DNA of 31,871 nucleotides from DATLAN01 sp035527455 (GTDB taxonomy: Bacteria; Planctomycetota; Planctomycetia; Pirellulales; Thermoguttaceae). This document shows, in pieces, positions 7,610 to 15,859 of this stretch. Positions within the stretch are counted from its first letter, which is position 1; each line of letters starts with the position of its first letter. Made by a program: the position numbers and the translations under genes. The notes under the pieces were generated by a model. The model saw only the letters and a list, made by a program, of their open reading frames with translations, had not been told where the DNA came from and ran no database searches. The stretch lies in the NCBI GenBank assembly GCA_035527455.1, contig DATLAN010000101.1:1-31871 (forward strand), read 5' to 3'.

Positions 7610-9460
7610 CTACTCGAAGGCGGCGCTGGGATTGATCCGCATCCGCTGAAGCTGCTCGAACTCGCGCTGTTGCTGTTGACCGCCGGCGCCGGAGGCACTC
7701 AGCCCGAAGTTGCGGTCGAACTCCAGCGAGAAGCCGTACTCGATGATGCGGGCTTTCTCGCGCGTGGCGCCGGCCGGCACGTCGATCTCCCAGCGCAAGA
7801 TCCCCTTGGGCCGTTCCCGGCGCACGTAAAGCGCGTCGTCGTCCAGCGGGTCTTTCATCTCGTCGAGCGTCACCCGCAGATCCGCCTCGCGGTCGCAATA
7901 GGGCAGGCGGTCGTAGATGCGGACCGGGACCGCCTCGTCCTTATAGTTTTCGACGATCAGCCGATACTGGAAGCTCAGCTCGCGATTGCCCCCCCGGATG
8001 CTCTCCGATCGGGCGGCCAGTTCGCGTCGGGCCCGTAACTGCGGCTCGGCACCGAACCCGACCACGAACATCTGGCCTCGCGCGACGGTGGGGATTTCCG
8101 CCCGCCCGACGAAGCGGCCGTCCAGATAGGCAGAGATCGGACCGGCCAACAGGTCGTCTTCGCTGGTGTTGATCAGTTCGGCCTCTCGATAGACGAAGGC
8201 GGTGAGCACGGGCGTGGCGACGTGGTAGAAGCGGCTCTTGAAGCTGGTGCGCAGCACGCGAACCATCTGCTGATCCGATCGGCTGGCCAGGCTGACCGTA
8301 CCGGGGAGCGCGTAACTGAGGCTGGGCCCTTCGGTCAATTCGGCCTCGCCCGACTGGAGCGTGGTGACCAGGTCTTTGCCGCTTAGCAGTTCCAGGGCCT
8401 GGAACTCGTTGGCCGCGGAGTTGACCGCCCAACTCGAGCCGATATTCTCGCCCAGCGTGGCGGCGATGCGGTTCTTGGCGTTGGCCATGTCCTGGCGTCC
8501 GCGGATCGCTTTCAACTGGCTGTCAAGGTCCGCGGCGCTGAACTGGCCGTCGGAACCATCCTGGCCCAGCGTCACGGGAAACGGCGCCAAACCGGGTCCC
8601 GAGGCGCTCAATGCCGGCGAGGCGGTCGAAAGGGTCAACGTCACGCCGTTCCAGTCTTCGCCGGTCATCTGGTGAATCAGGGCATTGCACTCCACGGCGA
8701 CTTCCGCCTCGGCGGCCGCGGCGCGAAACGTATAGGCCGGCGACCAGCCGCAACCGCTCACCAGGTAGTTCATCCGGATCGACTGTTTGCCTTCGGCGTG
8801 CTTCTCCAGGAACAACACGGCTTCGCGAACCGTCTGCGACGCCTCGCCGGTCAACTCCGCCCGCTTCCGTTGCAGCAGCGCAAGCTCCTTGTTCGCCTCC
8901 TTGGCTTGCTTCTCCAGATCGAGTTGCTCTTTGGCAATGGTCTGGCGCTGGTCGAAGGAAAACAGGGTGACCTTCTCCAATGCGGTGGCGTCGAGCACGC
9001 CCTGGGAAAGATCGGTCTTGGCGGTCGGTGCGACGAAGCCTTCGAGCTGATCGAGATAGGCCACCCGTTTGGCCAGCACCTCCTGCCCTTTGCGGATGGC
9101 TTCGAGCCCTTCGTTGCACTGCTCGATGGCTTCGTCGAGCTGGCGGACCTCGTCGCGCGGGGTCTCGCCCACGGCCCGGGTGCGAAACCGAACGGCCCGG
9201 ATCTCCGTCCCCTCGCTGCCTTCGGCGAACAGGCTGTCGGAAACGACTTGCTCCGGCAGGTCGCCCACGACGATTTCCAGGCTGCCCTGAGGGGCGTCCA
9301 CCGGGATCACGCGGGTGACAAGCGCCTGCCCGCGGTAGAGGGTCACCTCGGTGACGCTTCCCGGCACTTCCGCGGCGGAGGCGTCGGGCAGGGGCGACGC
9401 GGCCGCCATGATCGCGGCGACGCACAAGAGAGAGACGGTCGATCGAACGGCGGTACTCAT
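7610..9460 (-). CDS. DUF4139 (mucoidy inhibitor MuiA-like) secreted protein
   Basis: A 616-residue protein with an N-terminal signal peptide (hydrophobic residues about 8-22, cleavage likely near the Ala-rich segment at 26-30). The mature N-terminus, GSVTEVTLYRGQALVTRVIPV, is the DUF4140 start seen in MuiA-type proteins. A coiled-coil-like Glu/Leu/Lys-rich stretch spans about 105-215. The C-terminal half (from about 240) is DUF4139, with the recognisable YLVSGCGWSPAYTFRA and the ending motif KGILRWEIDVPAG...IEYGFSLEFD. Biochemical role is unknown; the name comes from an effect on mucoidy in Gram-negative bacteria. GAGGAG lies 7 nt before the ATG. It is divergent from larB. Confidence 0.9.
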   Translation of the reverse strand: MSTAVRSTVSLLCVAAIMAAASPLPDASAAEVPGSVTEVTLYRGQALVTRVIPVDAPQGSLEIVVGDLPEQVVSDSLFAEGSEGTEIRAVRFRTRAVGETPRDEVRQLDEAIEQCNEGLEAIRKGQEVLAKRVAYLDQLEGFVAPTAKTDLSQGVLDATALEKVTLFSFDQRQTIAKEQLDLEKQAKEANKELALLQRKRAELTGEASQTVREAVLFLEKHAEGKQSIRMNYLVSGCGWSPAYTFRAAAAEAEVAVECNALIHQMTGEDWNGVTLTLSTASPALSASGPGLAPFPVTLGQDGSDGQFSAADLDSQLKAIRGRQDMANAKNRIAATLGENIGSSWAVNSAANEFQALELLSGKDLVTTLQSGEAELTEGPSLSYALPGTVSLASRSDQQMVRVLRTSFKSRFYHVATPVLTAFVYREAELINTSEDDLLAGPISAYLDGRFVGRAEIPTVARGQMFVVGFGAEPQLRARRELAARSESIRGGNRELSFQYRLIVENYKDEAVPVRIYDRLPYCDREADLRVTLDEMKDPLDDDALYVRRERPKGILRWEIDVPAGATREKARIIEYGFSLEFDRNFGLSASGAGGQQQQREFEQLQRMRINPSAAFE

Positions 9461-9635
9461 GGCAACACTCCTCGATTCATGGAAAAAGGGGGAAGAAACG
9501 GCCGGCTATTGGTCGCTCGGGCCCAAGAGAAAGTTCCATCTACCCCGGCCGAGGGGGTGCCGCTCGCGGTTTCGCACTTCTCCTCTCCCCAGCAGCCCGG
9601 TTCACGCTATCGAAAGCTTAGATTACCATGGAAGC

Positions 9636-10436
9636 ATGAACGCACAACATCTAGAGAAACTGGCTTCCCGACTGCTCTCCGGCGACTTGTCCCTCGACGG
9701 GTTCGTCGCCCAGATGACCAATCACGGGATCGCCGACGTCGGCGAGGCCCAAGTGGACCTGGACCGGCACCGGCGTTGCGGCTTCCCCGAAGTCGTCTTC
9801 GCCCAGGGCAAGACCGTCGAGGCGATGGCGAAGATCTTCCGCGCGCTGATCGCTCACGGCGCCAACGTGCTGGCCACGCGGATGACGGCCGAACAGGCCG
9901 CCGAGCTGCAGGTGGAGTTCCCCCGCGCCCGATACAATCCGGTCGGCCGGACGTTCCGTATCGCCGTCAAGTCGTGCGAGCCGGGCAAAGACGGCGAATG
10001 CCCGGCTTGCGGCAAGGTGGCGATCGTCACTGCCGGCACGAGCGATCTGCCGGTGGCCGAGGAAGCCCGCGAAACGGCCCTCTGGACGGGCGCCCAAGTG
10101 AGCCTCGTCCAGGACGTGGGCGTGGCCGGCCCGCATCGTCTGAAGGCCAATCTGCCGCTCTTGGAAGGGGCCGACGCGGTCGTGGTGGTCGCCGGCATGG
10201 AAGGCGCACTGCCCAGCGTGGTCGGCGGATACGTCGACTGCCCGGTGATCGCGGTGCCCACCAGCATCGGCTACGGGGCCAGCTTCGGCGGCGTGGCGGC
10301 CTTGTTGGGCATGCTCAACAGTTGTGCTTCCAACGTCACCGTGGTCAACATCGACGCCGGCTTCAAAGGCGGCTACGTCGCCGGCCTGATCGCCAGAAAT
10401 TCGGCCCGGGCGAGGAAGGGAGAGATTGCAAATTGA
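9636..10436 (+). CDS. larB: Nickel-pincer cofactor biosynthesis protein LarB
   Basis: A 266-residue protein that carboxylates and hydrolyses nicotinic acid adenine dinucleotide to start the Ni-pincer cofactor of lactate racemase and related enzymes. The family hallmark is seen at 41-59 (DLDRHRRCGFPEVVFAQGK), and the PurE-like core has VTAGTSDLPVAEEA, AGMEGALPSVVGG, VPTSIGYGASFGG and the ending NIDAGFKGGYVAG. An unusual Cys cluster interrupts the core: Cys114-x7-Cys122-x2-Cys125. larC, larE and larA are not in the window, so the cofactor's user is unknown. The stop codon (AAT TGA) lies in an AT-rich repeat, so the last residues IAN come from repeat DNA. The Shine-Dalgarno is weak; the start is chosen from the family N-terminus. 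Confidence 0.93.
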   Translation: MNAQHLEKLASRLLSGDLSLDGFVAQMTNHGIADVGEAQVDLDRHRRCGFPEVVFAQGKTVEAMAKIFRALIAHGANVLATRMTAEQAAELQVEFPRARYNPVGRTFRIAVKSCEPGKDGECPACGKVAIVTAGTSDLPVAEEARETALWTGAQVSLVQDVGVAGPHRLKANLPLLEGADAVVVVAGMEGALPSVVGGYVDCPVIAVPTSIGYGASFGGVAALLGMLNSCASNVTVVNIDAGFKGGYVAGLIARNSARARKGEIAN

Positions 10437-10545
10437 CAATTGCAAATTGACAATTGCAAATTGTAAATTGTAAATTGGAGCAGCCGTTGTCCATCCGCTT
10501 CCGTCAATTTACAATTTGCAATTTACAATTACCAATTTGCAATTC
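10430..10545. repeat. AT-rich inverted repeat island (AATTGCAAATTG words)
   Basis: Left half (about 10430-10485) repeats ATTGCAAATTGACA and AAATTGTAAATTG; right half (about 10505-10545) has the complementary AATTTACAATTTGCAATT words. The halves can pair into a long AT-rich hairpin over a GC-rich 20-nt centre. It starts inside the larB stop codon and ends about 20 bp before nnrD. It stands out sharply from the GC-rich surroundings. Confidence 0.8.
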
Positions 10546-10565
10546 TTCTCTTATTGGCCGCCTTC

Positions 10566-11429
10566 ATGACCGACCCAACCACCCCCCCGCTGCCTCGCCT
10601 TCCTCGTCGCCCGGCCGACGCGCACAAGGGCTATTTCGGCTTGGCGCTGATCGTGGGCGGATCGCGCGGCATGACCGGAGCGGTGGGGCTGGCCGGCATG
10701 GCGGCGCTGAGGGGCGGGGCCGGATTGGTCCGGCTGGCCGTGCCGGATGCGTGCCTGGAGACGGTCGCCGCCTACGAGCCGTCTTACATGACCGTACCCC
10801 TGCCCGATGACGATGAGGGGCACATCGCCGCGGACGCCTATGAAAAGATCATCCAAGCGGCCAAGCCGGCCACGGTGATCGCGGTCGGGCCGGGCATGGG
10901 ACGCTCGGAGGGCCTGGACGAACTGGTCGGCCGGCTCTATCGGGAACCGGCCAAGCCGATGGTCTTCGACGCCGACGCCTTGAACGCCCTGGCCGCCCGG
11001 CCGGACGTGTTGTCCCAGGCCGCCGGGCCGCGGATCCTCACGCCGCATCCCGGCGAGTTCGCCCGGCTGATCGGAAAACGGCTCGAAGACGACGCCCGGG
11101 AAGAGGCGGCCGTGGAGTTAGCGGCCCGCTGCGGAGTGATCGTGGTGCTCAAGGGTTATCGCACGCTGATCACCGACGGCCGCCGCCGCGCGAAGAACAC
11201 CACGGGCAATCCCGGCATGGCCACCGGCGGCTCGGGCGACGTGCTGACGGGGCTGATCGCCGCGCTGGCCTGTCAGGACCTCGAACCCTACGACGCGGCC
11301 CGACTCGCGGTCCATCTCCACGGCCTGGCCGGCGACCACGCGGCGGCCGAATTGGGCGAAGTCTCGATGATCGCCAGCGACCTGATCGATTTCCTCCCGG
11401 ACGCGTTCGAGGAATTCACCGAAGCGTAG
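10566..11429 (+). CDS. nnrD: ADP-dependent NAD(P)H-hydrate dehydratase
   Basis: A 287-residue ribokinase-fold enzyme that repairs hydrated NAD(P)H using ADP. Motifs: KGYFGLALIVGGSRGMTGA at 21-39, VGPGMGRS at 107-114, DADALNAL at 135-142, LTPHPGEFARL at 158-168, and the nucleotide/catalytic loop GNPGMATGGSGDVLTG at 214-229 with Asp225. It lacks the N-terminal epimerase (NnrE) domain found in fused versions, so an epimerase must be encoded elsewhere. ATG 10566 is preferred over the in-frame TTG at 10554; neither has a clear Shine-Dalgarno. The TAG stop is contributed by the GTAG of a REP family A element. Confidence 0.95.
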   Translation: MTDPTTPPLPRLPRRPADAHKGYFGLALIVGGSRGMTGAVGLAGMAALRGGAGLVRLAVPDACLETVAAYEPSYMTVPLPDDDEGHIAADAYEKIIQAAKPATVIAVGPGMGRSEGLDELVGRLYREPAKPMVFDADALNALAARPDVLSQAAGPRILTPHPGEFARLIGKRLEDDAREEAAVELAARCGVIVVLKGYRTLITDGRRRAKNTTGNPGMATGGSGDVLTGLIAALACQDLEPYDAARLAVHLHGLAGDHAAAELGEVSMIASDLIDFLPDAFEEFTEA

Positions 11430-11447
11430 GTCAGGGCTTGCCCTGAC
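11426..11447. repeat. REP family A arm overlapping the nnrD stop codon
   Basis: The arm begins GTAGGTCAGGGC and ends GCCCTGAC; it is the reverse complement of 138-159. Its GTAG begins at the third base of the last nnrD codon, so TAG is the stop codon. Downstream to 11592 I see no gene, only a short palindrome-like GCGGCTTGTCCGC and a run of T at about 11552. Confidence 0.85.
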
Positions 11448-11592
11448 AAGATGCGGCTTGTCCGCAAGAAGCTCTTACGAAAACAGCACGGATCAGCCGG
11501 CCCTCCAATCGACGGGGAACGCGGTAGCCGGGGGGAGAGCCGTCGGATGACTTTTTTTTCACGCCGTGACTCATTGCCGCGGTATCGGTATC

Positions 11593-12165
11593 ATGGACCG
11601 CATGGTAAATCCCTCCTTACAGACCTTACTGGAGACCGCCAAGAGGTGCCACGATCTTTTTGACGCGGCAGACATTCCCCATGTCGTCATTGGGGGTATT
11701 GCCGTCTACCTGCACGGGTACAAGCGAAACTCTCGTGACGTTGACCTACTGGTGCGCCGCGATGAGCGGGATGGAATTCGGCAGGCCCTCGAATCCGCCG
11801 GATATTCTTGGGACGCTCGTAGAAAAGCGTACATCAGCCCCACGAACGTGCGAGTAGATTTTCGTTACGCCGGCGAAGATGCAGGGAATGGGAAGGTGCT
11901 GTTTCCCGACCCCGCAACCCTTCAAGCCCGCGAAATAATCAACGATCTGCCCGCGCTTGCTTTAACTCACCTCATTGAAGCGAAGCTCGCTTGTGCAATT
12001 GCTGAGCAACGTGAGGGAAAAGGGAGAGGAAGACACAAGAAGCACTGTGTAGATGTTGTGCAACTGATTGCCACCAACGGTCTCACTGGTTCATATGCTG
12101 AGGGCCTCCATGAGTCAGTTCGCGCCGAGTTTCGTAGGGTCGCTGTGCAAGCCAGCGGCCCATAA
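11593..12165 (+). CDS. Nucleotidyltransferase-fold protein
   Basis: A 190-residue protein. The motif VVIGGIAVYLHGYKRNSRDVDLLV (about residues 28-51) has the GG...HG...R.S.DVD pattern of the DNA polymerase beta-like nucleotidyltransferase fold, including the two metal-binding Asp residues of DVD. Similar solitary proteins are often annotated as nucleotidyltransferase or AbiEii/DUF6036-like and some act as toxins, but no antitoxin candidate is adjacent. ATG 11593 is chosen; ATG 11602 is an alternative. The surrounding base composition is lower in GC than the neighbouring core genes, which is compatible with transfer. Substrate unknown. Confidence 0.75.
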   Translation: MDRMVNPSLQTLLETAKRCHDLFDAADIPHVVIGGIAVYLHGYKRNSRDVDLLVRRDERDGIRQALESAGYSWDARRKAYISPTNVRVDFRYAGEDAGNGKVLFPDPATLQAREIINDLPALALTHLIEAKLACAIAEQREGKGRGRHKKHCVDVVQLIATNGLTGSYAEGLHESVRAEFRRVAVQASGP

Positions 12166-12549
12166 ACTTGCGCCAGCCAACTATTTACCCGATCCTTCGG
12201 CTATTGCGCAAGGCGGTGCACGTTGCGAATCCTTGGCCAAGGCGAATTGGGTTGTTTTTGCTTGTCCATCGGTCGCGGTGCATATGAAGATCTCCCGGCA
12301 GACGAGGGCGAGATTATTGCTGCCGAGTGACATGAGGCGGATGGCTTTCCCGGCAACTTTTTGGTACGATAAACGGCCGATCTGATCGAGCGGCCGTTGT
12401 CCAGAGTCACCGCCCCAAAAAAGGAGACAGGTTCAATCAGCCACGTGGTATAGTACTGAAGAATGGCACCTCGACGGAGCCGGTCCCCATTTTCGGGCTC
12501 CCGTACATGCAGTCCGAACAAAGACTTCCCACGCCAGAAGGAGCATGAA
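12166..12549. other. Intergenic region, no gene recognised
   Basis: 384 bp between the nucleotidyltransferase and the GH51 gene. A 105-codon plus-strand frame overlaps it but has no recognisable sequence or ribosome-binding site. The word CCAAAAAAGGAGACAGG at about 12415-12431 resembles dispersed fragments I associate with planctomycete genomes. AGAAGGAG at about 12536-12543 is the ribosome-binding site of the GH51 gene. Confidence 0.5.
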
Positions 12550-14916
12550 ATGAACCACCGTGTCATCATCCCGTTCGTGATTGCCGGTCTTGTCTTGCTG
12601 CTGGGTTTCGCCCCAACCGCACCGGCCGCGGCGCCGGCGGCCGACGATTCGGCCGCGAACCTGCTGCCGAATCCGTCTTTCGAGGAAGAGGCCGACGGGA
12701 AACCGGCCGGATGGCAAACGCAATCCTGGAGCGGCGAGGGTGAGTTCGGCTATGCCGCCGCCGGACGCACCGGCCGGCGCTGCCTGACGATCAGTTCCGA
12801 CGGAGGTGCCGACATCGGCTGGTTCGCCATCGTGCCGGTCGAGCCGCACGCCAGCTATCGGCTGTCCGGCTGGATCAAGACCGAAAACGTCGCGCCCGCG
12901 CCCGGCGGCCGAGCGGCAAAGGGCGCGCTGCTGAACCTGCACAACATCCAATCCATCCAGACCAAGGCCGTCTCGGGCACCAGCGACTGGACCAAAGTGG
13001 AAGTGCTCTTCGAGACCGGCGGGGAGGACGCCGTGCAGGTCAATTGCCTCTTCGGCGGCTGGGGACTGGCCACCGGCAAGGCCTTTTTCGACGATATCCG
13101 TCTGGAAAAACTCTCGATCGAGAACTGGCAGCCGAGCATCGCCATCGACGCCCGAAAGACCGGCGAACCGATCTCCAAGTACATCTACGGCCAGTTCATC
13201 GAGCACCTCGGCCGCTGCATCTACGGCGGCATCTGGGCCGAAATGCTCGAGGATCGCAAGTTCTACTACGCGCCGGGCGAAAAGGACTCGCCCTGGCAGC
13301 CGCTGGACGAAAACTCCGTCGAGATGGTCAAGGAGGATTCGTTCGTCGGCGAGCAGACGCCCAAGATTGCCCCGGGCAAAGGTATCAGGCAAGGCGGGCT
13401 GGGGGTGGTCAAGGGAAAAACCTACGCAGGATACGTCTGGCTGAAAGCAAGCGACAAACCGGTTTCAGTCGACATATCGCTGTCCTATGGAGCAACAGGC
13501 CGGGAACAAGGGGTTACCCTTCTGAAGGTATCCAACGAGTACACCCGTTACTGCTTCGAGTTTCCCGTCGGCGCCACCACGGACGACGCCACGCTGACGA
13601 TCAAGGTCGACGGCGGTTCGTGCCATGTAGGCACCGTCTCGCTGATGCCCGCCGACAACGTCGACGGCATGCGGCCCGATACGCTCGAACTCTTGAAGGA
13701 ACTCGACTCGCCCGTCTACCGTTGGCCGGGCGGAAACTTCGTCTCGGGCTACGATTGGAAGGACGGCATCGGCCCGCGCGACCGGCGGCCCCCCCGCAAA
13801 AACCCCGCCTGGACCGGCGTCGAGCACAACGACTTCGGGATCGACGAGTTCATCCACTTCTGCCGCGTGTTGAACACCGAGCCGTACATCGCCGTCAACA
13901 GCGGCCTGGGCGGCGTGAAGAATGCGGTCGAAGAACTCCAATACGCCAACGGCGGCCCCGACACGCCCCTGGGCAAGCTCCGCGCCCAGAACGGCCACGC
14001 GGAACCTTATGGCGTCAAGTGGTGGGGCATCGGCAACGAAATGTACGGCGGCTGGCAGCTCGGCCATATGCCGCTGGAGCAATACGTGCTCAAGCACAAC
14101 GAATTCGCCGAGGCCATGCGGGCGGAGGACCCGTCGATCAAGCTGGTCGCCGTGGGCGACGCCGGCCGCTGGAGCGAGATGATGATGCAGCAGTGCGCCG
14201 ATCACATGGACCTGATCAGCGAACATTTCTACCGCCAAAGCCGCCCGGGGCTCTCTTCGCACGTGCAGCAGATCCCCGACGCGGTCCGCGCCAAGGCCGA
14301 CGCCCATCGCGACTATCGCCGGCGGCTCGACGCGCTCAACGGCAAGGATATCCGCATCGCCCTGGACGAGTGGAACTTCTGGTACGGCCCGCACGTCTAC
14401 GGCGAGTTGGGCACGCGGTATTTCCTTCAGGACGCCCTGGGCATCGCGGCGGGCCTGAACGAGTACGCCCGGCAGAGCGACATCATCTTCATGGCCAACT
14501 ACGCCCAGACGGTCAACGTGATCGGCTGCATCAAGACCAGCAAGACGGCCGCTTCGTTCGCCACGACGGGACTCGCGCTAAAGCTCTACCGGCACCATTT
14601 CGGCGTGATTCCCGTCGAGGTGACGGCCGCTCCGCCTCTGGACGCGATGGCCGCCTGGAGCGAAGACCGCAAGACGCTCACCGTGGCGGTGGTCAACGCG
14701 ACGATGCGGGAGTTGGAGATCGACTTCGCCGTCCAAGGCGCGAAGCTCACCGGCGCCGGCACCCGCTGGCAGATCGCCGGCAACGACCCGATGGCCTACA
14801 ACGAGCCGGGCAAGGAGCCGAACGTGAAGATCGAGGAAAGTCCCGTCAGCGGTATCAAGGACAAACTCCCGGTCGCCCCGTGCAGCGTGACGTTGTTTGG
14901 GTTGGAGGTGGAGTAG
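12550..14916 (+). CDS. Secreted GH51 alpha-L-arabinofuranosidase
   Basis: A 788-residue exported glycoside hydrolase predicted to release arabinofuranose from plant or algal polysaccharides. Residues 1-28 are a signal peptide ending in an Ala-rich segment. Residues about 35-180 look like a CBM4/9-type carbohydrate-binding module (NLLPNPSFEEEADGKPAGW...FFDDIRLEKL). The catalytic part begins near 195 (ISKYIYGQFIEHLGRCIYGG); residues 235-370 form an inserted jelly-roll-like segment. Catalytic residues: acid/base Glu497 in WWGIGNEMYGGW and nucleophile Glu607 in IRIALDEWNFWYG. A GH51 C-terminal beta domain ends the protein. AGAAGGAG lies 6-7 nt before ATG 12550. The TAG stop comes from the GTAG of a RAYT-linked repeat. 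Confidence 0.94.
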   Translation: MNHRVIIPFVIAGLVLLLGFAPTAPAAAPAADDSAANLLPNPSFEEEADGKPAGWQTQSWSGEGEFGYAAAGRTGRRCLTISSDGGADIGWFAIVPVEPHASYRLSGWIKTENVAPAPGGRAAKGALLNLHNIQSIQTKAVSGTSDWTKVEVLFETGGEDAVQVNCLFGGWGLATGKAFFDDIRLEKLSIENWQPSIAIDARKTGEPISKYIYGQFIEHLGRCIYGGIWAEMLEDRKFYYAPGEKDSPWQPLDENSVEMVKEDSFVGEQTPKIAPGKGIRQGGLGVVKGKTYAGYVWLKASDKPVSVDISLSYGATGREQGVTLLKVSNEYTRYCFEFPVGATTDDATLTIKVDGGSCHVGTVSLMPADNVDGMRPDTLELLKELDSPVYRWPGGNFVSGYDWKDGIGPRDRRPPRKNPAWTGVEHNDFGIDEFIHFCRVLNTEPYIAVNSGLGGVKNAVEELQYANGGPDTPLGKLRAQNGHAEPYGVKWWGIGNEMYGGWQLGHMPLEQYVLKHNEFAEAMRAEDPSIKLVAVGDAGRWSEMMMQQCADHMDLISEHFYRQSRPGLSSHVQQIPDAVRAKADAHRDYRRRLDALNGKDIRIALDEWNFWYGPHVYGELGTRYFLQDALGIAAGLNEYARQSDIIFMANYAQTVNVIGCIKTSKTAASFATTGLALKLYRHHFGVIPVEVTAAPPLDAMAAWSEDRKTLTVAVVNATMRELEIDFAVQGAKLTGAGTRWQIAGNDPMAYNEPGKEPNVKIEESPVSGIKDKLPVAPCSVTLFGLEVE

Positions 14917-15081
14917 GGTGCGTGCTCGCACGCACGCGAACGGGTCGGATAGGGTGCGTGCTCGCACGCTGTGGCGTCTTGCCGACGGGCGCGCGGCGTG
15001 TTGACAGGAGGCGCGCCGTGGGGGTGTAACGGTGTGATGAACATTCACACGCGGGTGCGTGCGTGCGAGCACGCACCCTAC
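14913..15081. repeat. REP family C pair, upstream flank of the RAYT gene
   Basis: Starts GTAGGGTGCGTGCTCGCACG and ends with the complementary GCGAGCACGCACCCTAC. A second copy of the GGTGCGTGCTCGCACG arm sits inside, at about 14952-14969. The whole element matches 15652-15775, including the central ATGAACATT and ACACGCGGG words, but is about 45 bp longer because of the extra internal arm. Confidence 0.93.
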
Positions 15082-15088
15082 GGGGGCG

Positions 15089-15655
15089 ATGATGAGTTGG
15101 TATCGGCGATGGCGACAGCCCGGTGGAATCTACTTCTTCACGGTGGTGACGTATCGGCGGCTGCCCATCCTGGTTTCCGAGTTCGCCCGGCCGTTGCTCC
15201 GTGATGCTCTGATGAGGACCCGTGGAGAGCGACCCTTCGAGATGCTGGCCGTCGTGTTGCTTCCGAATCATCTGCACACATTATGGCAACTGCCTCCGGG
15301 CGATGCGGATTACAGCACACGGTGGCGGCTGATCAAGAGCCGGTTTACGCGCCGCATGTTGGAATCCGGATACGAAGAGCCGCCGCGAAACCGTTCGCGC
15401 CAAGGGCGGCAGGAGCATGCCATTTGGCAGCGCCGCGGCTGGGAACACGCGATTCGCAACGAAGAGGACTGGAAGGAGCACCCCGACTACATCCACTACA
15501 ATCCGGTCAAGCACGGTCTTGTCGACGCACCGTGGGACTGGCCTTATTCAACCTTTGCGAAGTATGTCCGCTTGGGGGAATACGAAGAAAACTGGGGCCG
15601 CCAGGAACCCCAGATCCTTCGCAATTGGCTGCCGCCGGGAGGTTTCATCGAGTAG
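15089..15655 (+). CDS. REP-associated tyrosine transposase (RAYT, Y1/HUH family)
   Basis: A 188-residue single-strand DNA transposase/endonuclease of the IS200-like Y1 family. The HUH metal-binding motif is HLH at residues 61-63 (LLPNHLHTLW). The catalytic tyrosine is probably Tyr134 in PDYIHYNPVKHGLV, the family's best-conserved segment. The N-terminal GGIYFFTVVTYRR is typical of RAYT proteins. Two ATG codons (15089 and 15092) are both in frame. The gene is bracketed by two copies of the REP family C element, whose GTAG/CTAC ends fit the tetranucleotide such enzymes recognise. The TAG stop is part of the downstream element. The protein appears complete. Confidence 0.95.
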   Translation: MMSWYRRWRQPGGIYFFTVVTYRRLPILVSEFARPLLRDALMRTRGERPFEMLAVVLLPNHLHTLWQLPPGDADYSTRWRLIKSRFTRRMLESGYEEPPRNRSRQGRQEHAIWQRRGWEHAIRNEEDWKEHPDYIHYNPVKHGLVDAPWDWPYSTFAKYVRLGEYEENWGRQEPQILRNWLPPGGFIE

Positions 15656-15775
15656 GGTGCGTGCTCGCACGCACGCGAACGGGTCTGCGGCGTGTCGGCA
15701 AGTGGTGCGCCGTGTGGGCGTAACGGTGCGATGAACATTGACACGCGGGCGCGTGCGTGCGAGCACGCACCCTAC
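15652..15775. repeat. REP family C pair, downstream flank of the RAYT gene
   Basis: 124 bp from GTAGGGTGCGTGCTCGCACG to GCGAGCACGCACCCTAC, in the same overall orientation as 14913-15081. The two flanks enclose the transposase gene, so the unit 14913-15775 looks like a RAYT carried between its own substrates. Confidence 0.93.
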
Positions 15776-15859
15776 AGGGGCGGGGTTGCGTGTGGCGCGG
15801 GGGAAGGTATGCTTGGAAAGAGCGTTCGGCAGTCCCTCAAGCATCGAAAGGACCCCATC

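Noticed and set aside
13044..15029. 661-codon plus-strand frame
   Set aside because: It overlaps the GH51 gene out of frame and has Arg-rich, low-complexity composition typical of a shadow frame.
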